A stretch of 64,000 bases of DNA from Harenicola maris (GCA_018524345.1 JADQAZ010000001.1:372001-436000); one strand, 5' to 3'; positions 9,066-21,536 are shown, numbered from the stretch's first letter. Program-made: numbers and translations. The notes: a model not told the origin generated them from the letters alone.

Positions 9066-10472
9066 ATGGCAAAGCAAGCGGCATTTCTTGAGGGCAATTT
9101 GATGCGTCACATCACGGTGATGGCGCTGACCTCCTCTGTTGGGTTGATGGCCGTCTTTGTGGTTGATCTGGTGGATATGATTTTCATTTCCATGCTGGGC
9201 AAAGAGGAACTGGCGGCGGCGATCGGCTATGCCGGGGCGATCCTGTTTTTCACCGCGAGTTTCGGGATCGGCATGGGGATCGCCACGGGGGCCTTGGTGG
9301 CGCGGGCCCTTGGGCAGGGGGATACGGAGCTGGCGCGGCGGCGCGCGGGGGCCTCCTTGATCTATGGCGGGGGATTGGGCGCGATATTCGCGGCGATCGT
9401 CTGGAGCTATATCGTGCCCCTGGCGGGGTTCATGGGCGCGCGGGGGGAGACGCTGGATTTCGCGGTGGGATATCTGCGGATCATTTTGCCATCGCTGCCG
9501 TTTCTGATGATCGGCATGATCGGGGGCGCGATTTTGCGGGCCCATGGGGCGGCGCGGCAGGCGATGATGGCCACGGTGATTGGCGGGGTGATCAATGCGG
9601 TGCTGGACCCGATTTTGATCTTTGGCTTTGATCTGGAACTGACCGGTGCGGCCCTGGCCAGTGTGGCGGCGCGGATCGGGATCGCGAGCGCGGCGCTCTA
9701 TCCGATTTTCCGCCATTACGGCGGGGTGCCGCGGCCGAGCCTCGGGAACCTGCCGGGGGATCTGGCGGCGCTTTTGGCGATTGCCTTGCCCGCGATCCTG
9801 ACCCAGTTGGCGACGCCTGTGGGGCAGGCCTATGTGACGCGCTCCATGGCGCCCTACGGGGCGGATGCGGTGGCGGGGATGGCGATTATTGCGCGGCTGA
9901 CGCCGGTGGCTTTCGGGGTTCTGTTTGCCCTGTCGGGGGCGATCGGGCCGATCATGGGGCAGAATTTCGGGGCGCATCGGATCGACCGCGTGCGGCGGTC
10001 TTTGATCAATGCGGTGCTGTTTACGGCGATTGTGGTCTGCGGCATGTCGGCCCTGTTATATGGCCTGCGCGCGCCTCTGCTGGCACTGTTTCAGGCGGAT
10101 GGGCTCACGGCCAGTCTGGTGCTGTTGTTCTGCGGGCCCTTGGCCTTGGCGTTTTTCTTTAACGGATTGATTTTCATCGGTAATGCGACCTTCAACAACC
10201 TTGGTCATCCCTATTACTCCACATGGATCAACTGGGGTCGCCATACGGTGGGCACCATTCCTTTTGTGCTGCTCGGGGGCTGGCTGTTCGGTGCGCCGGG
10301 GGTCTTGATCGGGCAGGCCGCCGGGGGCGTTCTGTTCGGCCTTGGGGCGATGTGGCTGGCGCGGCGGGTGATTGCGCAGGCCGAGCAGGCCAAGGCCGAT
10401 GCGGCGGACGGGGTGCAGGAGCCCTTTGCCCGTCAGGGGCGGTTAATGAGCCTTTTGCACCTGCGCCGATAG
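9066..10472 (+). CDS. MATE-family multidrug/toxin efflux transporter
   Basis: A 468-residue polytopic protein with about 12 predicted membrane helices in two similar halves. MATE signatures include AALTSSVGLMAVFVVDLVDM near the start, the GATGALVARALGQG-type helix-2 region, and the second-half repeat beginning LAIALPAILTQLATPVGQAY. Members export cationic drugs or metabolites by Na+ or H+ antiport. The substrate is unknown. The ATG at 9066 gives the compact cytosolic N-terminus; the frame upstream is not family-like. It converges on the AIG2-like gene with a 30-base overlap at the 3' ends. Confidence 0.88.
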   Translation: MAKQAAFLEGNLMRHITVMALTSSVGLMAVFVVDLVDMIFISMLGKEELAAAIGYAGAILFFTASFGIGMGIATGALVARALGQGDTELARRRAGASLIYGGGLGAIFAAIVWSYIVPLAGFMGARGETLDFAVGYLRIILPSLPFLMIGMIGGAILRAHGAARQAMMATVIGGVINAVLDPILIFGFDLELTGAALASVAARIGIASAALYPIFRHYGGVPRPSLGNLPGDLAALLAIALPAILTQLATPVGQAYVTRSMAPYGADAVAGMAIIARLTPVAFGVLFALSGAIGPIMGQNFGAHRIDRVRRSLINAVLFTAIVVCGMSALLYGLRAPLLALFQADGLTASLVLLFCGPLALAFFFNGLIFIGNATFNNLGHPYYSTWINWGRHTVGTIPFVLLGGWLFGAPGVLIGQAAGGVLFGLGAMWLARRVIAQAEQAKADAADGVQEPFARQGRLMSLLHLRR

Positions 10473-11006
10473 GCGTTCGAGGCTGCTGTCCACAAGGGCG
10501 CGTTCGGATTTCTCCAACCGCTGGTGACGGGGGTAGAGGGGCTCTGCCCGGTCATCGAGGATCGGGGTGTCCCAGCCGTCGGTGGTGGCAAAGAAATCGG
10601 CCACGCCCTCGGGGCCGAAAACGCGGAAATAGCCCTGCACCACCACATCGAGATAGGAGAGCAGGATCGGGGCCGTTGTCCCCTCTGCATCGGGCAGAGT
10701 GACGTGGTAGATCTGGATGCCCGCATCGGTGGGCCCCTCGTGCACGACGCTGGGGGTGACCAGCTGGCGTTCGTAGTTGATCTCGCGGGCGTCGAGTTGG
10801 GGCCATGCCTCGGCGGCGACATGGGCGATGAGCCCGTCGATGGCGCTGCCCTCGTCGACCTTGGCGCTAAGGGTGGCGCCGGCCTGACCCGCGACCTGCC
10901 GCCACGCACGGCGCCAGCCCGTGATCCGCGCGGGAAAGGCGGGGGCGTGGCTGTGTGTGGCCATGTTCACAAGGCTGCCGTAGCCAAAGAAAAATCCGTC
11001 TTGCAT
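10443..11006 (-). CDS. Gamma-glutamylcyclotransferase (AIG2)-like protein
   Basis: A 187-residue protein beginning with MQDGFFFGYGSLVN, the characteristic GYGSL nucleotide/gamma-glutamyl pocket of the AIG2/gamma-glutamylcyclotransferase fold. Family members cyclise gamma-glutamyl amines or amino acids to 5-oxoproline. The usual catalytic glutamate is not easy to place here (candidates around residues 70-80), so the activity is not certain. The longer open frame runs through intergenic repeat DNA; the chosen ATG starts directly before the conserved motif. Its last 30 bases overlap the convergent MATE gene. Confidence 0.75.
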   Translation of the reverse strand: MQDGFFFGYGSLVNMATHSHAPAFPARITGWRRAWRQVAGQAGATLSAKVDEGSAIDGLIAHVAAEAWPQLDAREINYERQLVTPSVVHEGPTDAGIQIYHVTLPDAEGTTAPILLSYLDVVVQGYFRVFGPEGVADFFATTDGWDTPILDDRAEPLYPRHQRLEKSERALVDSSLERLSAQVQKAH

Positions 11007-11148
11007 GGCGGCAGGGTTAGTGCGGCTTGCCGGTTTGCGCAAGAGAAAGGGGTTTCTCCTGCAAGATTTCGCATCAAGCGGGACACCTGAGAGTGGCGCT
11101 TGGGGGCAAGGCGGGGATCGGTTTGCCTGTTTGGGGACGACCCCTTGG

Positions 11149-11180
11149 CTTCTTATTGGTCCAAATATCCCGGGGGGAGG
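11149..11180. repeat. Dispersed intergenic repeat, third copy
   Basis: Contains TTCTTATTGG, three bases, AAATATCC, then a G-rich end, as in the copies at 2518-2607 and 52559-52596. It is followed by a hairpin with GGGGGC/GCCCCC arms around 11191-11206 and by a second one (GATTTTTC/GAAAAATC) at 11213-11231. Confidence 0.7.
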
Positions 11181-11222
11181 CCGCAGGCCGGGGGGCAGCG
11201 CCCCCGGATCCCGATTTTTCTC

Positions 11223-11256
11223 CGAAAAATCCCTCCCGCGCCTTGGCGCGGGAGGG
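11223..11256 (-). terminator. Terminator downstream of the MttB-like gene
   Basis: On the minus strand a perfect 12-base-pair stem (CCCTCCCGCGCC with its complement, two-base loop, 11231-11256) is followed by ATTTTTC. It lies 45 bases past the mttB-like stop. Confidence 0.8.
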
Positions 11257-11300
11257 CCGGACGCAGCCAAATCAGCGGTGCGGGGTGAATGGGCCTGACC

Positions 11301-12854
11301 CTAGGGCAGAGCGATGGGATAGGCGGCGCGGATCTGGGCATCCACCTGCGCGGGGATCAGGCCCTTGTCGGGCTGGCTCAGGATGTCCTCTTTGCGCAGG
11401 GCGGCCTGTTCGACGAGGTTCGGGCTGCCTTTTTCGGCGAATTGGTTGGGGGAGGAGCGGTCCGCAAGGCGGGGGTAGACGTAGTCGCGTTCCATCCGGT
11501 GCAGGGTTTCGTCGGTGCCAAGGTAATGCCCCGGCCCGCCGAGGCAGACGTTTGACATGGCCTCGAAGGCCAGCGTGCTTTCGTCGACCTCGATGCCGCG
11601 CACGCAGCGCTGTGCCTGCCCCAGCAGGTCATCCCCGAGGATCAGGCTTTCAAAGCAAAAGCCCAGCAGGGAGGCATGCATGCCGACGGCCTCATAGACC
11701 ATATTGAGGCCCGCAAGCCCCGCCATGGTGTTGGAGATCGCCTGTTCCCAGCCCGCCTGCATGTCGGGCAGCTTGCTGTCGGCGATGCCCGCCGCCGCGC
11801 CGCCGGGGATGCCGTAGAAGTGGTGCATCTGGGCGCAGGCCGCCGTCAGCAGGGCCTGCTCGCCCGAGCCGCCGGACATGGCCCCTGTGCGCAGGTCGGA
11901 GACAAAGGGCCATGTGCCGAAGATCACCGGATGCCCGGGTTTGACGGCGTTGACATAGACCAGCCCCGCGAGGCATTCGGCCACGCCCTGCACCACCGCG
12001 CCTGCGATGGTGACGGGGGCGGTGGCCCCGGCTTGGCCCGCCGAGAGCAGCAGCACCGGCATGCCGATTTCGATCGCGGCCTCCATCGCCTCGCAGCTCT
12101 CTGTGGCGAATTTCATCGGCGGGACGACGAAGCAGTTGGATTGGGAGACAAAGGGGCGGGCGCGCCATTCGGCCTCTCCGCCTGCGATAAGGTGCAGCAT
12201 TTGCGCCGATTTGCGCACGTGATCGGCGTGGACGTAGGAGGCGCCGATATGTTTGCAGGTGCCGCGCACGCAGGCGTAGATGGTGTTGATATCGAGGGCG
12301 TAGTTGTCGGTGATATCGCGGCAGACCATGGGGCGTTGCAGGAAATGCACGTTGTCCAGTGTGTCGACAATGCGGGCGGCATCGTAGAGGTCCTGCACCG
12401 TGCTGTCGCGGTAGGCCCCCGTGCGCCCGTCGACAAGGTGCACCGCCGCGCCTGCGGTGCCGTAATGCACCTTGGTGCCGCCGAGGTGCAGGTCATGGGC
12501 CGGATCGCGGGCATAGAGGGTGAGCGTGGGGGAGGTCATCGCGAGGGCAGCCTCGATCACCTTTGCCGGGAAGCGCAGGCGGCCATCCTTGCCCAATCTC
12601 GCGCCTGCGGCGGTCATGGCCTTGATGCCCGAGGGGGGCGCATCGGCGAGGCCGATTTCGTCCAGCACGCGCAGGGCGGCGGCGTGGATTTTAGGCAGGT
12701 CGCTGTCCTTCAGCGGTTTGTAGGTGCCGCCGGGCATGCCGGGCCAGATGGGTTTGACATCATCGGCAAGGGCGGCGGCGCGCATGGCGTGACGGGCGGC
12801 GCGCCCGCCGGAGCGGCCAGCGGAGCGGCGGGGTTTGGTTTCTGTGTCGGTCAT
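11301..12854 (-). CDS. MttB-like trimethylamine methyltransferase family protein
   Basis: A 517-residue member of the MttB (COG5598) family. True MttB passes a methyl group from trimethylamine to a corrinoid protein and needs pyrrolysine. This reading frame has no internal amber codon, so it belongs to the non-pyrrolysine branch, some members of which demethylate glycine betaine or other quaternary amines. Conserved features include the N-terminal GMPGGTYKPL motif, RPMVCRDITDNYALD and a glycine-rich core (FGTWPFVSDLRTGAMSGGSGEQA). The Arg/Ala-rich first 30 residues are typical of this branch. No corrinoid-protein or reductive-activase gene is near it, so its partner must be elsewhere. Substrate unknown. 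Confidence 0.82.
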   Translation of the reverse strand: MTDTETKPRRSAGRSGGRAARHAMRAAALADDVKPIWPGMPGGTYKPLKDSDLPKIHAAALRVLDEIGLADAPPSGIKAMTAAGARLGKDGRLRFPAKVIEAALAMTSPTLTLYARDPAHDLHLGGTKVHYGTAGAAVHLVDGRTGAYRDSTVQDLYDAARIVDTLDNVHFLQRPMVCRDITDNYALDINTIYACVRGTCKHIGASYVHADHVRKSAQMLHLIAGGEAEWRARPFVSQSNCFVVPPMKFATESCEAMEAAIEIGMPVLLLSAGQAGATAPVTIAGAVVQGVAECLAGLVYVNAVKPGHPVIFGTWPFVSDLRTGAMSGGSGEQALLTAACAQMHHFYGIPGGAAAGIADSKLPDMQAGWEQAISNTMAGLAGLNMVYEAVGMHASLLGFCFESLILGDDLLGQAQRCVRGIEVDESTLAFEAMSNVCLGGPGHYLGTDETLHRMERDYVYPRLADRSSPNQFAEKGSPNLVEQAALRKEDILSQPDKGLIPAQVDAQIRAAYPIALP

Positions 12855-13259
12855 GGGAATGGTCCTTGGGTGTTTGGGCGGACTGCGTGGTGTGACGAAG
12901 CGGAAGGGGCGTTAGGGCGAGCCCCGCGCCGCGCGCCCGCGCCGTGCCCCGATCACAAGGTGGGTGCGCCGGCTGTCGCAGCGCCGCAGGTCCGGCGCCG
13001 CGGGGAGGCGGTTTGCCTTGGGCTGCGAGGGGCTGCGTTGACCATTCATAGGATCAGCTTCGCGCGGGTTTCGCGGGCGGGCTGCGGTATTTGCGACCAC
13101 GGCGTGTCGTTAACGGCTAAAAAATGGGCGTTGGCGTTGAATTTCGGGGGCCGATCCATCGCGGTTTGGCGTGGATGGGATCACAACAAAAGACGTTGTG
13201 ATCGCGCCCCTGCACAGTAGGATGGCGCCCTGACACCCCCAAAAGACATAGGACAGACC
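12855..13259. other. Intergenic region between MttB-like gene and gap
   Basis: A 405-base divergent spacer. I see no supported gene in it; a 62-codon frame at 12912-13100 is Arg/Pro-rich and looks like chance. The right end holds the palindrome and promoter of gap, annotated separately. No clear promoter for the leftward gene was found. Confidence 0.6.
13179..13223 (+). promoter_or_regulatory. gap promoter with a palindrome over the -35 box
   Basis: A perfect inverted repeat, GATCACAAC then seven bases then GTTGTGATC (13179-13203). Its right arm contains a -35-like TTGTGA (13196-13201), and TAGGAT (13218-13223) follows at a 16-base spacing. The gap ATG is 36 bases further on, with AGGA six bases before it. 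A regulator bound here would block or recruit RNA polymerase. The regulator is not identified. Confidence 0.65.
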
Positions 13260-14249
13260 ATGGCGCGCCCTCTTCGTATTGCTATCAACGGGTTTGGCAG
13301 GATCGGGCGCACGCTGCTGCGTCAGTATCTGACCACAGACCTTGGCGAGGGCTTCGAGATTGTCCTGATCAATGACATCGCAGAGCCGGAGACCAGCGCC
13401 TATCTGTTTGCCTATGACAGCATCTATGGTCCATTCGGCCTGCCGGTGGAGGCCGAGAACGGGCGGCTGAAGGTGGGGGCATGGTCGGCGCGGCTGACCC
13501 ATGCCCATGACCTGTCAGAGATCAATCTGCGCGATGTGGATATGGTGTTTGAATGCACCGGCAAAGCGCGCGGCCGCGATTTCGCCTCGGCGGGTCTGCG
13601 CTCTGGCGCGGAGCGGGTGCTGATTTCCGGCCCCTCGGATGCGGCGGATGTGACGGCGGTGATGGGCTGCAACGAGGCGGAGGCCGTGGGGGGGGAGGTT
13701 GTCTCCAACGCCTCCTGCACGACCAATGCTTTGGGGCCTTTGCTCAAGGTGATTGACCGCAATTTCCAGATCACCTCGGGGCATATGACGACGATCCATT
13801 GCTACACGGGATCGCAGCCGACGGTGGATGCGCCGCGCGGGCCGGACCTTGTGCGCAACCGCGCTGCGGCCCTGTCCATGGTGCCCACATCGACCAGCGC
13901 GGGGGGGCAGGTGGACAAGGTGCTGCCGCATCTGGCGGGGGTTGTGACCTCGCGCGCGGTGCGGGTGCCGACGGCGAGTGTGTCGAGTATCGACCTGAGT
14001 TTTGTGGCTAAGCGCGCGCCGAAGCTGGAGAGCCTAGGCGCGGCCCTGCGGGAGGCGGCGCCGCTGATCGGTTGGACAGATGCACCGCTTGTGTCAAGCG
14101 ACCTGCGCGGGCGGGCCGAGAGCCTTGTGATCGCGGGGCCGGAGATGATGGTGCAGCCGGGCGGTATGGCCCGTGTGTTCGGCTGGTATGACAACGAATG
14201 GGGCTTTTCCGCGCGTATGTATGACATGGCGCGGGTGATGACGGGATAG
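13260..14249 (+). CDS. gap: Glyceraldehyde-3-phosphate dehydrogenase
   Basis: Oxidises glyceraldehyde-3-phosphate to 1,3-bisphosphoglycerate with NAD(P)+ and phosphate, in either direction. The 329-residue protein has the Rossmann motif INGFGRIGRTLLR near residues 9-21, the catalytic cysteine 153 in SNASCTTN, and the usual C-terminal WYDNEWGFSARM. It is somewhat divergent, with a phosphate-binding region reading HCYTGSQPTVDAPRGPDLVR, so a paralogue with a specialised role (second Gap or erythrose-4-phosphate dehydrogenase) is possible. It is monocistronic as far as seen and preceded by a strong palindromic promoter element. Confidence 0.9.
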   Translation: MARPLRIAINGFGRIGRTLLRQYLTTDLGEGFEIVLINDIAEPETSAYLFAYDSIYGPFGLPVEAENGRLKVGAWSARLTHAHDLSEINLRDVDMVFECTGKARGRDFASAGLRSGAERVLISGPSDAADVTAVMGCNEAEAVGGEVVSNASCTTNALGPLLKVIDRNFQITSGHMTTIHCYTGSQPTVDAPRGPDLVRNRAAALSMVPTSTSAGGQVDKVLPHLAGVVTSRAVRVPTASVSSIDLSFVAKRAPKLESLGAALREAAPLIGWTDAPLVSSDLRGRAESLVIAGPEMMVQPGGMARVFGWYDNEWGFSARMYDMARVMTG

Positions 14250-14351
14250 CAAGGCCTGCGGCTTTCGGGGCGGCGGGCGAAGCCCGTCGATATTGCAGCA
14301 GGCGCGCCCCTCTGGCACAGAGGGGGCATAGCATTGGGAAGGCAGAGCCGG

Positions 14352-14756
14352 ATGGCGACAAAGCTCAAGACAAGCGCCGCCGAGATGGTGGCACAGGCCC
14401 GCGCCCGCATTCGCGAGGTCGAGGCCAAAGACCTGATCGCCATGATGGCGGACCCTGATGTGGTGATCGTGGATATCCGCGATCCGCGGGAGCGGCAGCG
14501 CAGCGGGTTTATTCCAGGCGCCTTTCATGCGCCGCGCGGCATGGTGGAGTTCTGGGTGGACCCGGACAGCCCCTATTTCAAGCCGGTCTTTGGCGAGGAC
14601 AAGACCTTCGTCTTTCACTGTGCCAGCGGCTGGCGTTCGGCCCTGACGGTGGCGACATTGCAGGACATGGGCTTTGAGGCCGCGCATCTGCGCGAGGGGT
14701 TTTCCACATGGGCCGCGCAGGGCGGGCCGGTGGAGTTTCCGGAGCCTAAGACCTAG
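14352..14756 (+). CDS. Rhodanese-domain protein
   Basis: A 134-residue single-domain rhodanese (sulfurtransferase). The active-site loop is CASGWRS with the persulfide cysteine near residue 90, preceded by the domain markers VVIVDIRDPRERQRSGFIPGA and closing with GFSTWAAQGGPV. Such stand-alone domains move sulfane sulfur, for example for cyanide detoxification or cofactor sulfuration; substrate not visible. The start follows a six-codon in-frame extension that is less family-like. The gene follows gap by about 100 bases and converges on the molybdoenzyme gene. Confidence 0.85.
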   Translation: MATKLKTSAAEMVAQARARIREVEAKDLIAMMADPDVVIVDIRDPRERQRSGFIPGAFHAPRGMVEFWVDPDSPYFKPVFGEDKTFVFHCASGWRSALTVATLQDMGFEAAHLREGFSTWAAQGGPVEFPEPKT

Positions 14757-14776
14757 GTGCTTTTTCCCTAAGCGCT

Positions 14777-17101
14777 TTATTCTACAGTGAAATTCGGCGG
14801 GCTGTGCACTGTGACATCGGGCACCGGGCCGGTGAATTTGCGTATTTCGATCAGGGCGGAGTGAGAGGCGGGGCTTTGGCTGAAGGAGGAGCTGCGCGCG
14901 TCATGGGTCAGGGTGTTGGGGTTGCCGTGGCGGTCGCGGTTTTGCGGGGCGGCCGGGTCGGGGTCATACCATGCGCCTGTCCAGAGGAAGACCGCGCCTT
15001 GCATGACGTCCTCGGTCACCTCGGCCCCGGCGAGGCAACGGCCCCTGTCATTGAAAAGCTCCACCACATCGCCTGAGGAGATGCCGCGCGTGGCGGCGTC
15101 TTTCGGGTGGATCAGCACGGGTTCCCGCCCAGCGATTTTGGCGGCCATGCTGAGCGCGCCATTGTCCATCTGGCTGTGGAGCCGCGTGCCCGGCTGGCCG
15201 GAGAGCAGGGCGAGGGGGTAGCGCGCGGCGTGTCCTGCGCTGCGGTCGCGGGTTTCGGCCCAGATCGGGTGCCCCGGGCAGTCGGCATGGCCCATGGCGG
15301 CGACGGTTTTTGAGGTCAGCTCGATCAGGCCGGAGGTGGTGGGGCGCGGGTTGGCCTCGGGGTCCTCGCGGAAATCGGCGAGGAAGACCTGATGCGGCGC
15401 GGGGTCCGGCAGCTCGGCGATATCGCCGGATATGAAATCCTCCCACTCCGGCAGGGCGCTGCCTGCGGCCTTTGCGGCCTCCTGCGTTTCGGACCAGAGG
15501 CGGCGGAGCCAGCCGTCCTCATCCAGCCCCTCTGTAAAGGCGGCTTCGGTGCCGAGGCGGGCGGCGAGGGCGGTGTAGATCTCGAACTCTGTGCGGGCCT
15601 CGCCCGGAGGTTCGGTGATTTTTGGCATGGGGACGAGGATATTGTCGGAATGGCCGGCGCCAAAGTCGTTGCGTTCCAGCGTGGCGGCGACGGGCAGGAC
15701 GATATCGGCGTGGCGGGCGGTTGACGTCCAAGAGATGTCATTGACCACTACGGTTTCGGGGGTCTGGAAGGCGCGGGTCAGGCGGTTGAGGTCCTGATGG
15801 TGGTGGAAGGGGTTGCCGCCCGCCCACCAGACGAGGGCGATGTCCGGCAGGGTCAGTGTTTGCCCCTGATAGGGGTGTTGGCTGCCGGGGTGGAGGAGCA
15901 TCTCGGAGAGCATGGCCACGGGGATGAACCCCTCCACCGGATTGCGCCCCTGCGGCAGGGCGCCCCAGCGAAAGGGGCGGGCCATGGCGCCGACATTGCC
16001 GTTGACGCCCATGCCGATGGTCACGCCGCCGCCGGGCAGGCCGATCTGGCCGAGCATGGCGGCGAGGGTGGTCGCCATCCAGAGCGGCTGTTCGCCGTGG
16101 TCGGCCCGTTGCAGGGCGGCGGCGCAGGTGATCATGGTGCGCGAGGCGGCCATGTCGCGGGCGAGGCTGCGGATGCGGTCGGCGGGGATGCCGGAGATTT
16201 CGGCGGCCCATTGGGCTGTTTTGGCCTCTCCGTCGGTTTCGCCGCGCAGGTAGGATTCGATGCTGTCAAAGCCGGTGCAGTAGCGGGCGAGGAAGGCGGT
16301 GTCGTGGAGGTTTTCCTCCAGCAATGTATGGGCAAGGCCCATCATCACGGCGGTGTCGGAGCCGGGGCGGGGGGGAAGCCACTGCGCGCCAAGCCCCGCG
16401 TCGATGTCGCGGCGCAGGGGGCTGAGGCAGACGAAGCGCACCCCGTTTGCGGCGCAGTCTGCAAGGTGGCCGGGGACGCGGTGCCTTGCGAGGCCGCCGT
16501 CCGAGAGGGTCATGTTGCGCATGGCGAGGCCGCCAAAGGCGACGACGAGGTCGCTATGGGCGGCGATGACGTTCCAGCGGGTGGCCTGTTCGAGGTGGGT
16601 GCGAAAGCCGCCGCCGAGGATATGGGGCATGGTCGCGAGGGCGGCGTTATAGCTGTAGTTCCCCTCGGAGCGGGTAAAGCCGCCGAGGGTGTTGAGGAAC
16701 CGTTTGAGTTGGGATTGGGCGTGGTGAAAGCGCCCTGCGCTGGACCAGCCGTAGGAGCCTGCGTAGATGGCGCTGTTGCCGTGGGTGGTTTTGACGCGGG
16801 TGAGTTCGGCGGCGAGCAGGTCAAGCGCCCTGTCCCATGAGACCTCGATAAAGCTGTCTTGCCCGCGGGTGCCCGTGCCTGTTCCTGTGTGCCCCCCTGT
16901 GCGGCCCCTGAGCCAGCCCTCGCGCACGGCGGGGCGCAGGATACGGGCGGCGCCGTTCAGCGCGCCGGGGATATTGCCATTGAGCGGAGAAGGGGCGGGG
17001 TCGGAGGGGTGCGGGGCGACGTTGCTGATGCGCCCGTCTTGCACGTCCACAAGGCCGATGCCCCAGTGGTTCGAGGTGAGCTTTGCGGGCGGTTTTGACA
17101 T
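14777..17101 (-). CDS. Cytoplasmic BisC/TMAO-type molybdopterin oxidoreductase
   Basis: A 774-residue bis-MGD molybdoenzyme of the DMSO/TMAO/biotin-sulfoxide reductase family. The molybdenum ligand is expected to be the serine of SYGWSSAGRFHHAQ (residues 116-129), characteristic of this branch. No N-terminal Fe-S cysteine cluster and no twin-arginine signal are visible, which points to a cytoplasmic BisC-like sulfoxide reductase rather than a periplasmic respiratory enzyme. Other family landmarks are WWAGGNPFHHHQDLNRL, the NDISWTSTARHADIVLP cofactor loop and a C-terminal aspartate-decarboxylase-like barrel. Probable roles are reduction of methionine or biotin sulfoxides. No dedicated chaperone or membrane subunit is adjacent. 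Confidence 0.82.
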   Translation of the reverse strand: MSKPPAKLTSNHWGIGLVDVQDGRISNVAPHPSDPAPSPLNGNIPGALNGAARILRPAVREGWLRGRTGGHTGTGTGTRGQDSFIEVSWDRALDLLAAELTRVKTTHGNSAIYAGSYGWSSAGRFHHAQSQLKRFLNTLGGFTRSEGNYSYNAALATMPHILGGGFRTHLEQATRWNVIAAHSDLVVAFGGLAMRNMTLSDGGLARHRVPGHLADCAANGVRFVCLSPLRRDIDAGLGAQWLPPRPGSDTAVMMGLAHTLLEENLHDTAFLARYCTGFDSIESYLRGETDGEAKTAQWAAEISGIPADRIRSLARDMAASRTMITCAAALQRADHGEQPLWMATTLAAMLGQIGLPGGGVTIGMGVNGNVGAMARPFRWGALPQGRNPVEGFIPVAMLSEMLLHPGSQHPYQGQTLTLPDIALVWWAGGNPFHHHQDLNRLTRAFQTPETVVVNDISWTSTARHADIVLPVAATLERNDFGAGHSDNILVPMPKITEPPGEARTEFEIYTALAARLGTEAAFTEGLDEDGWLRRLWSETQEAAKAAGSALPEWEDFISGDIAELPDPAPHQVFLADFREDPEANPRPTTSGLIELTSKTVAAMGHADCPGHPIWAETRDRSAGHAARYPLALLSGQPGTRLHSQMDNGALSMAAKIAGREPVLIHPKDAATRGISSGDVVELFNDRGRCLAGAEVTEDVMQGAVFLWTGAWYDPDPAAPQNRDRHGNPNTLTHDARSSSFSQSPASHSALIEIRKFTGPVPDVTVHSPPNFTVE

Positions 17102-17173
17102 ATCTGCCTTTCCCCTTCGGCCCCGGGGCCGGATGCGCTGCAGCCGGGGGTGACCGGCTGCGATGCGGAAAGG

Positions 17174-17752
17174 TTAGAGCAGTTCCCCGACATATGCACT
17201 GCCTGAAATACCGCCCGGAACAATGGTGCCGGTGGCGCCTGCGATGACCATGGCGGCCTTGCAGCTGAGGGCGAAGGCGGCGGTCATATTGGGCATGGTG
17301 GCGAGGAAACGGTTGCCGCCGCAGAGCATGATGCAGGCCGAGCCGCCGACGTTAAAATCGCCCGAAACCTCGCCCATGATGAAGGGGCCCTTGATTTCGT
17401 CGATATCCAGCGAGCCGCCCGAGGCAGGCAGGCGGTAGATCGTGCCCGTGGCGGCCATTTCCTGACCGGAGAAGGAGAAGTTCACCGGCGAGGGGATCGC
17501 CGAAAGGCCGAGGGAGGCGCCCGCGCCGCCGAAGTAGACGGTTTCTTTCTCGGTCGAGCCCTTCTTGCGCAGAATCATCTGCCCGCCTGTGACGGCCACG
17601 CCGAGGTTCACCTCGGGGGTTTCGACATTGAGGGTGCCGCTGTCTGCGCCAAGCCATTCCCATTGGGATTCGGCAATAAATTTAGGGATTGTTACAGCAA
17701 CCGCGCTGGCAGTTTTTGCGATGAGTTTTGAGGGAATAATGGGTCCGAGCAT
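17174..17752 (-). CDS. Unrecognised Gly/Ala/Ser-rich protein
   Basis: A 192-residue protein I do not recognise. It lacks a clear signal peptide, but short hydrophobic stretches occur throughout, for example near residues 8-20 and at about 155-180 (AAFALSCKAAMVIAGATGTIV). The middle is rich in Gly, Ser and Val with alternating hydrophobic residues, suggesting beta structure. Two cysteines sit near CIMLCGG. It lies downstream of pgm on the same strand after 174 bases that include a hairpin, so it is probably its own unit. Confidence 0.6.
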   Translation of the reverse strand: MLGPIIPSKLIAKTASAVAVTIPKFIAESQWEWLGADSGTLNVETPEVNLGVAVTGGQMILRKKGSTEKETVYFGGAGASLGLSAIPSPVNFSFSGQEMAATGTIYRLPASGGSLDIDEIKGPFIMGEVSGDFNVGGSACIMLCGGNRFLATMPNMTAAFALSCKAAMVIAGATGTIVPGGISGSAYVGELL

Positions 17753-17862
17753 TCAAAATACGCCTTTGGTTTACACACAGTATGCGGGCAAGATGGGCAA
17801 GTTTTTCCCTAAGGTAAATAGTTTTGGGGTGACAGTTTCATAACAGTGGACAAATCCGCCCT

Positions 17863-17883
17863 CTGGCCCCTGATTGGGGCCAG
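17863..17883. terminator. Hairpin after pgm
   Basis: A perfect 8-base-pair stem CTGGCCCC/GGGGCCAG with a five-base loop, 44 bases past the pgm stop. The U-run (TTTT) is on the plus-strand side, so it is only a tentative end for the leftward glycogen operon. Confidence 0.45.
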
Positions 17884-17926
17884 TTTTCGGGCGGGTTTGG
17901 TGCGATTTGTGAATGTATCGCGTGGG

Positions 17927-21532
<3,606 letters not shown>

Positions 21533-21536
<4 letters not shown>

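Noticed and set aside
11301-12854. Pyrrolysine use in the MttB-like gene
   Set aside because: The full-length frame has no in-frame TAG, so the protein is of the standard-code branch.
12912-13100. A 62-codon minus-strand frame in the gap between the MttB-like gene and gap
   Set aside because: Arg/Pro-rich, no ribosome site and no family likeness.
11676-13220. A 514-codon plus-strand frame across the MttB-like gene and the gap upstream region
   Set aside because: Gly/Asp/His-rich composition with no domain, opposite a well-conserved enzyme gene. Long antisense frames are expected at this GC content.
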